From Panaeolus papilionaceus (taxonomy: Eukaryota; Basidiomycota; Agaricomycetes; Agaricales): a stretch of DNA of 64,000 nt. A program made the position numbers and the translations under genes. This document shows, piece by piece, positions 60,084 to 64,000 of this stretch. Where the stretch lies: assembly GCA_015501605.1 (NCBI GenBank), contig JADNRZ010000034.1:62001-126000 (forward strand). Reading direction: 5' to 3'. The notes under the pieces are model-generated. The model saw only the letters and a list, made by a program, of their open reading frames with translations, did not search any database and was not told where the DNA came from. Positions within the stretch are counted from its first letter, which is position 1, and every line of letters begins with the position of its first letter.

Positions 60084-61810
60084 ATGTCCAAACCCAACGG
60101 AGCCAGAAATTCTACGTCCACAGTCCTTCCTGATGGAAACCCACGACAGTTTAAGTACCTGAAGATAATAGGCCCTGTGTCGGTTAAGCGGATTGACGAG
60201 GAGAATGTCCCTTACCGATCATATTGCATGGTGTAGGTCCCGTTCTCCTTAAACAACCGTCCTTCGTCTTTACTTAGCGAGACCTGGTGTAGGCTCGTAG
60301 GACCCACAGGTTCCGGGAAGAGTAGTGTGAGCATTCAGTATTTACCAAATTCCATCTAAGACGCTCGCGTTCCTGATATGATCGCATAATGACCTCAGTT
60401 CATTGAGGCACTAAATAGGACAGGATCTAATCCACCGCTAGACATAGCCAAAGATCAACTGGACGGCGTCACCCAACAGGTCACGGCCTACCATCTTGAA
60501 GGTGTAACCAGTTACGGAGTCCCCATATATCTCATCGACACGCCTGGCTTTGCGGACCCAAATATATCCGAAATGAAAATCTTGAATGCGACGAAGATAT
60601 GGAGGGCGAAAAGGTATTTCTCATCGACCCCTCCTTTTCGTATAAGCTACTGAAGTTACTATTATCTATTCATCGACATTCGCAGTGATGGCACGACCAA
60701 AAGATTTGAAGCTGCTTACGTTCGAATCATATATATGAGCTCCATCACGGATATCCGCTTGGGAGGAAGACGAAGGAACTATCTGTCAATGACTCAAAAC
60801 TTCTGGGGAGATGGAAACAAGTATCGAGCTAGATTGGTCACCACCATGTGGGACTGCCTCGTTAGAGGATCCGAATCATACACAAGGGCGGTGGAGAGGT
60901 TTAGTGGGTTAGATGAACATTGGCAGGTACGATACGTGCGGCACACCGTAAATGATGCTCTTGCGCTTACAAGGTCTGGATGAATTTCTTGGCCTAGGAC
61001 CTCTGGGACGGAGGCAGTGGCTCTTCCTATGTCTTGCGGTTTCTCAACACGCACCAGTCAGCAATGGACATCCTCAACAAAGTTTGCCGAACCGTACTTG
61101 CGCGAAGCGCAAACGAGCCCTCCGACCCCGTCGAAGGTTTGGGAGTTCTGATTGACGGATCAGACAAGACGACGTTACCTGTCTACAAGACCCTCGAAGA
61201 GCGAATTGATGGCCTTCAGCAGCGTCTTCAGTATATAAAAGCTGAGCTCGACGATCCAGCGACCGTGCAGTACCCAGAGCTGGTTGATCTGCTTACGATG
61301 GAGAGGGAGGAGTGTATAGCGAATCTGGAGAAGTTTGTACGTGAGATGGCGGAGTACCTGGAGGTTGAGCCGGAGAAGGTGGTCGAGAGGCTGCTTGGTA
61401 CATTGCACCCTCCTCCGTACATCGATACGTTGCACACGGTCGTTGTCAATAATGCTGAGAACGGCAGCTTGATGGTTGGACCGCCACCCCAAGAAACTAT
61501 GCCGCTTGATGACAAGCGAGGTCATGGGAGTTCGAACCAAGTCCAAGAAGATCTCCCCACTGGACCTGTGTCTCATGGCTCAATTCACATCGACTCAGAC
61601 TGTCCAAATGTCTATCAACGGATCGTAACACAAGAACTGACCTCGCAGAAGCCCGATCCCAACCCAGCCGTAAAAAGTATACCGCTCTCACCCAAACCTC
61701 CTCGATTCCAGTCGTTGTACCGTGGTTTGATAACATGGTTGAGGGTCAAGTTCCGCTTCAAAGACCGTCCACAGTACGTGATCCTCACCAGAGATCTAAT
61801 TATTGTTTGA
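60084..61810 (+). CDS. AIG1/Toc34-like P-loop GTPase, copy 2
   Basis: Five exons (60084-60232, 60293-60326, 60399-60613, 60686-60926, 60998-61810) give 483 residues. G1 is GPTGSGKSS at residues 53-61, in the same 34-nt exon as in copy 1. Switch II is IDTPGFADP. The helical tail has AELDDPATVQYPELVDLLTM and ECIANLEKFVREMAEYLEVE, closely matching copy 1. It is about 110 residues longer at the C-terminus than copy 1, with a Pro-rich polar stretch ending in a basic, Trp-containing tail (LITWLRVKFRF) that could bind membrane. It converges on an F-box-like family B gene 80 bp away; copy 1 also lies near a member of that family. Confidence 0.87.
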
Positions 61811-61890
61811 CCAGTAAGCAACCAGAAAGAAGAACAGATGAGGGAAAGACACGAAAGGGTCGAATAATCACATTTAGATGTCTACCGGAA

Positions 61891-63191
61891 CTAATGATAT
61901 ATGATTTCGATATCAAAGGGCTTGTCATTAAGCGGCTGAAACATATTGAATAGCGTCTCTCTTCCTTCTGGCGTAACCGTTACACCATCAGAGTCAGAGT
62001 CAGGTATGATCTCCAACTTCACCTTTTTCAACATCTTCCACCCGGGCTTCATCAAGACCGTACACAGCGCTCTCCACTCGTCGTCAATGTCCCGAACGTA
62101 GTCGTCGTAAAACAGCATCGTCGAAATACCAACCAACACGTGAAGGCTTGTCAGGACGTTGTTAGTGGAGAGCTTTTCTAACGTTACGCAGAGGCCGGAA
62201 TAGGGGTCCTTGTTGTTTTCGCTGATACCAGAATAAAAATCGAGGACTTTGAGCGTTCGGCGATTGGGTAGGATCCAAGCGTCTATGTGAGGCTGGAAGT
62301 TATACTCAAGATCTTCCTCTTGAGAAACAACATGCGTGAGACAGGGTTGAGGCATAATAAATGGCGAAGAAACTTACTGCGTAGCGAGAAGATGACAGAC
62401 AGCTCCTCCAGTGATTCAACGCGGTGAGATTTCAACACTCTTGAGGCCTGCTGAACTGCTTGACGATCGTTCACCCCAAAGTGCAACTTCGAAAGCCCTG
62501 AAAGATTGACCAAGTATTTCCCGTCCTTGCGTCGCATCTCCAGCGCATTGAAACAGGGCCCCTCATAGAACATGTCCAACCCTGCCAGCCATGTTGACTT
62601 TAGCCGAGGTGGCTGCGTCGTAACGTTGCATCGACCCTTCTTGACCAGTTCCACCTGGCTTACCTCGAACGTCTTCAGATGTGTCAGATACGCCAGCTCC
62701 TTGACAGGGAATTGAGAAACAGCTTGAAGCGTCAGGCGCTGGAAGCTGCTAAATTTGGAAATGGCGCGTAGTGCTTCGGAAAGGTGATCCGTCCAGAGGT
62801 TCTGTGCGAGGTAGACATTGAAGGCGATGATGTTGGTAAGTTTGGTCATAATTTTGGCGAGCTTTGACGCGTCTTCGTCGGTTGGGTTGACAATGGTGAG
62901 TACGAGGATGCAGGGCAGAGTGTGTGGGTGCTCTGATGCGAGTAACTCTAAACGCGATATTGGTACTGTCTTGTCTGTTTCTTCTTCACAAGCACAGTCT
63001 ACGCACATTCCGCTACACTGTTCCTCCGGTGTTCCAACCTTGAGAGAAGAAAATATGTGGACACGACACTCGTCGCGCCAGAATTTGGAGATGGTCGACA
63101 GTGTCTTGACTTCGTTCCACGTGTTGGCATCCCTAACGAAAATGTCTATGACCTTTTTGAGGATGTCAGATGGGAGAGCTGTGATGGTCAT
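61891..63191 (-). CDS. F-box-like protein, family B, member 2
   Basis: Two exons (63191-62378, 62318-61891) give 413 residues with a phase-1 intron at the same place as in the 23977 gene. The F-box-like N-terminus is LPSDILKKVIDIFV, then LSTISKFWRDECRVHIFSSL. A cysteine cluster (CSGMCVDCACEEE) takes the place of the acidic insert of the paralogue and might bind metal. LRR-like strands (LTHLKTFEVSQVEL, LSGLSKLHFGV) lead to the conserved C-terminus: HIDAWILPNRRTL, DPYSGLCVTLEKL, LMKPGWKMLKKV. The 3' ends of this gene and GTPase copy 2 are only 80 bp apart. Confidence 0.77.
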
Positions 63192-63507
63192 TGTTGAAGC
63201 TTGGGTGCCACTGAGTGTTGTGGTTGAAGTTGAATGTCGAACGAGTATTAAAGAAAAAAACTAGAATGCATGCCGTTACACTTCACGGTCCTTGATGCTA
63301 ATTAATTTCCGTCTGATCCAACCAATGAGCTGCTGCGGCGTGCGCCAAGCTACACCTCACGAAATACTGCTTTTGGAAAAGCCCCTATCATTAATTGGAA
63401 CGGCAAACGCAGCAATCCAGCGAACAAACGGCATTAAAATGGATGTATTACAACGTACATGACAAAATAAATTTGATAAATATATCATGGTGCTACAAAT
63501 AGGTGTA
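63192..63507. other. Intergenic: promoter of the F-box-like gene and 3' region of the last gene
   Basis: About 315 bp, no gene recognised. Confidence 0.5.
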
Positions 63508-64000
63508 TTAATCCTTCCACTCCTCTGCGGGAGGGGCAAGTGGCGCATTAGGAATTCCTTTGATATTTGCAATCCTTTGACCAGCTGCCTTTCCAGGTAA
63601 AGTAGTCTTGAGTACTCCCCATGGTTGACCACCATACGCGCACCGCTCGTGTGCTCTTGGCCAACGATCGTCATCGAAGTCGGGATCGATATATGCCTTT
63701 GAAGCACCATAGGCTGCCAAGGTGCGCCATTTCGCGTTCGTGACAAATTTGGTAACTGTTGGGGTAATATGCTCGTTGGTGTTCCAAAGCTTCCCGGCCG
63801 CGATTAATCCTACATCCTTCAAGGTGGCACCCTGAGAGACGACGGCGGTGACAGCCACTTGGCAAGTCTCCTCGAACACGATGGTGTAGCGATCAGGTTG
63901 CTTCCACTCTTTTCCGCACCCGACAACTTTACCATTAACATAGAGTGTGTACATGTCGTCGGCCGCAATATCGATTATTAGAGCGTTAACAGGGGAAGCG
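63508..64000 (-). CDS. C-terminal part of a carbohydrate-binding-like secreted protein, truncated by the window edge
   Basis: The frame is open from the right window edge to TAA at 63508-63510, about 164 codons. The segment ADDMYTLYVNGKVVGCGKEW is typical of a galactose-binding-like beta-sandwich, such as those attached to rhamnosidases and other secreted glycosidases. Further on are AYIDPDFDDDRWPRAHE and YGGQPWGVL, which fit the same fold. No catalytic domain is visible in this part. The protein start, any signal peptide and the true domain composition lie outside the window. Confidence 0.6.
   Translation of the reverse strand, partial: ASPVNALIIDIAADDMYTLYVNGKVVGCGKEWKQPDRYTIVFEETCQVAVTAVVSQGATLKDVGLIAAGKLWNTNEHITPTVTKFVTNAKWRTLAAYGASKAYIDPDFDDDRWPRAHERCAYGGQPWGVLKTTLPGKAAGQRIANIKGIPNAPLAPPAEEWKD

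Noticed and set aside
1..64000. CRISPR arrays, prokaryotic operons, integrated viral genes, complete transposons
   Set aside because: None seen. Genes are intron-rich and fungal. No transposase, reverse transcriptase, long terminal repeats or direct-repeat/spacer arrays were recognised by eye.

Overview
This is nuclear DNA of a filamentous basidiomycete, most likely a mushroom-forming agaricomycete. Genes carry many 45-70 nt introns with GT...AG ends and consensus donors. The gene content fits too: class I hydrophobins, expanded F-box/LRR families, GH18 enzymes, P-loop GTPases and HSL-type hydrolases. Gene models were spliced by hand from reading frame, splice sites and paralogue comparison, and every junction was checked for phase.

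Layout. 1-109: last exon of a gene entering from the left. 850-7517: an interleaved tandem array of F-box remnant, hydrophobin, F-box gene, hydrophobin, F-box gene. 8476-16288: two PX-GH18 fusion genes on opposite strands, flanking a secreted hydrolase-like gene. 16289-19460: an AT-rich gene desert. 19461-25323: a P-loop GTPase, two degenerate ARF-like genes (one damaged) and an F-box-like gene. 26692-28902: a TPR/F-box/LRR gene. 29585-35592: housekeeping genes (akr1 palmitoyltransferase, NAD(P)-binding protein, acyl-protein thioesterase-like) with an F-box-like pseudogene between them. 37233-39891: tdp1, a DNA-repair enzyme. 40834-42669: an adenylate-forming enzyme. 45631-48398: a Ser/Thr-rich membrane protein. 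50897-59716: four tandem alpha/beta-hydrolases. 60084-63191: a second GTPase + F-box-like pair. 63508-64000: the 3' end of a gene leaving to the right.

How the genes relate. Most of the window is lineage-specific family expansion around a housekeeping core. Strongest leads: (a) PX lipid-binding domains fused to GH18 catalytic domains without a signal peptide, twice; (b) ARF-fold proteins that have lost every nucleotide-binding motif; (c) two separate loci pairing the same GTPase family with the same F-box-like family; (d) a TDP1 whose N-terminus reads as UIM-SIM-UIM.
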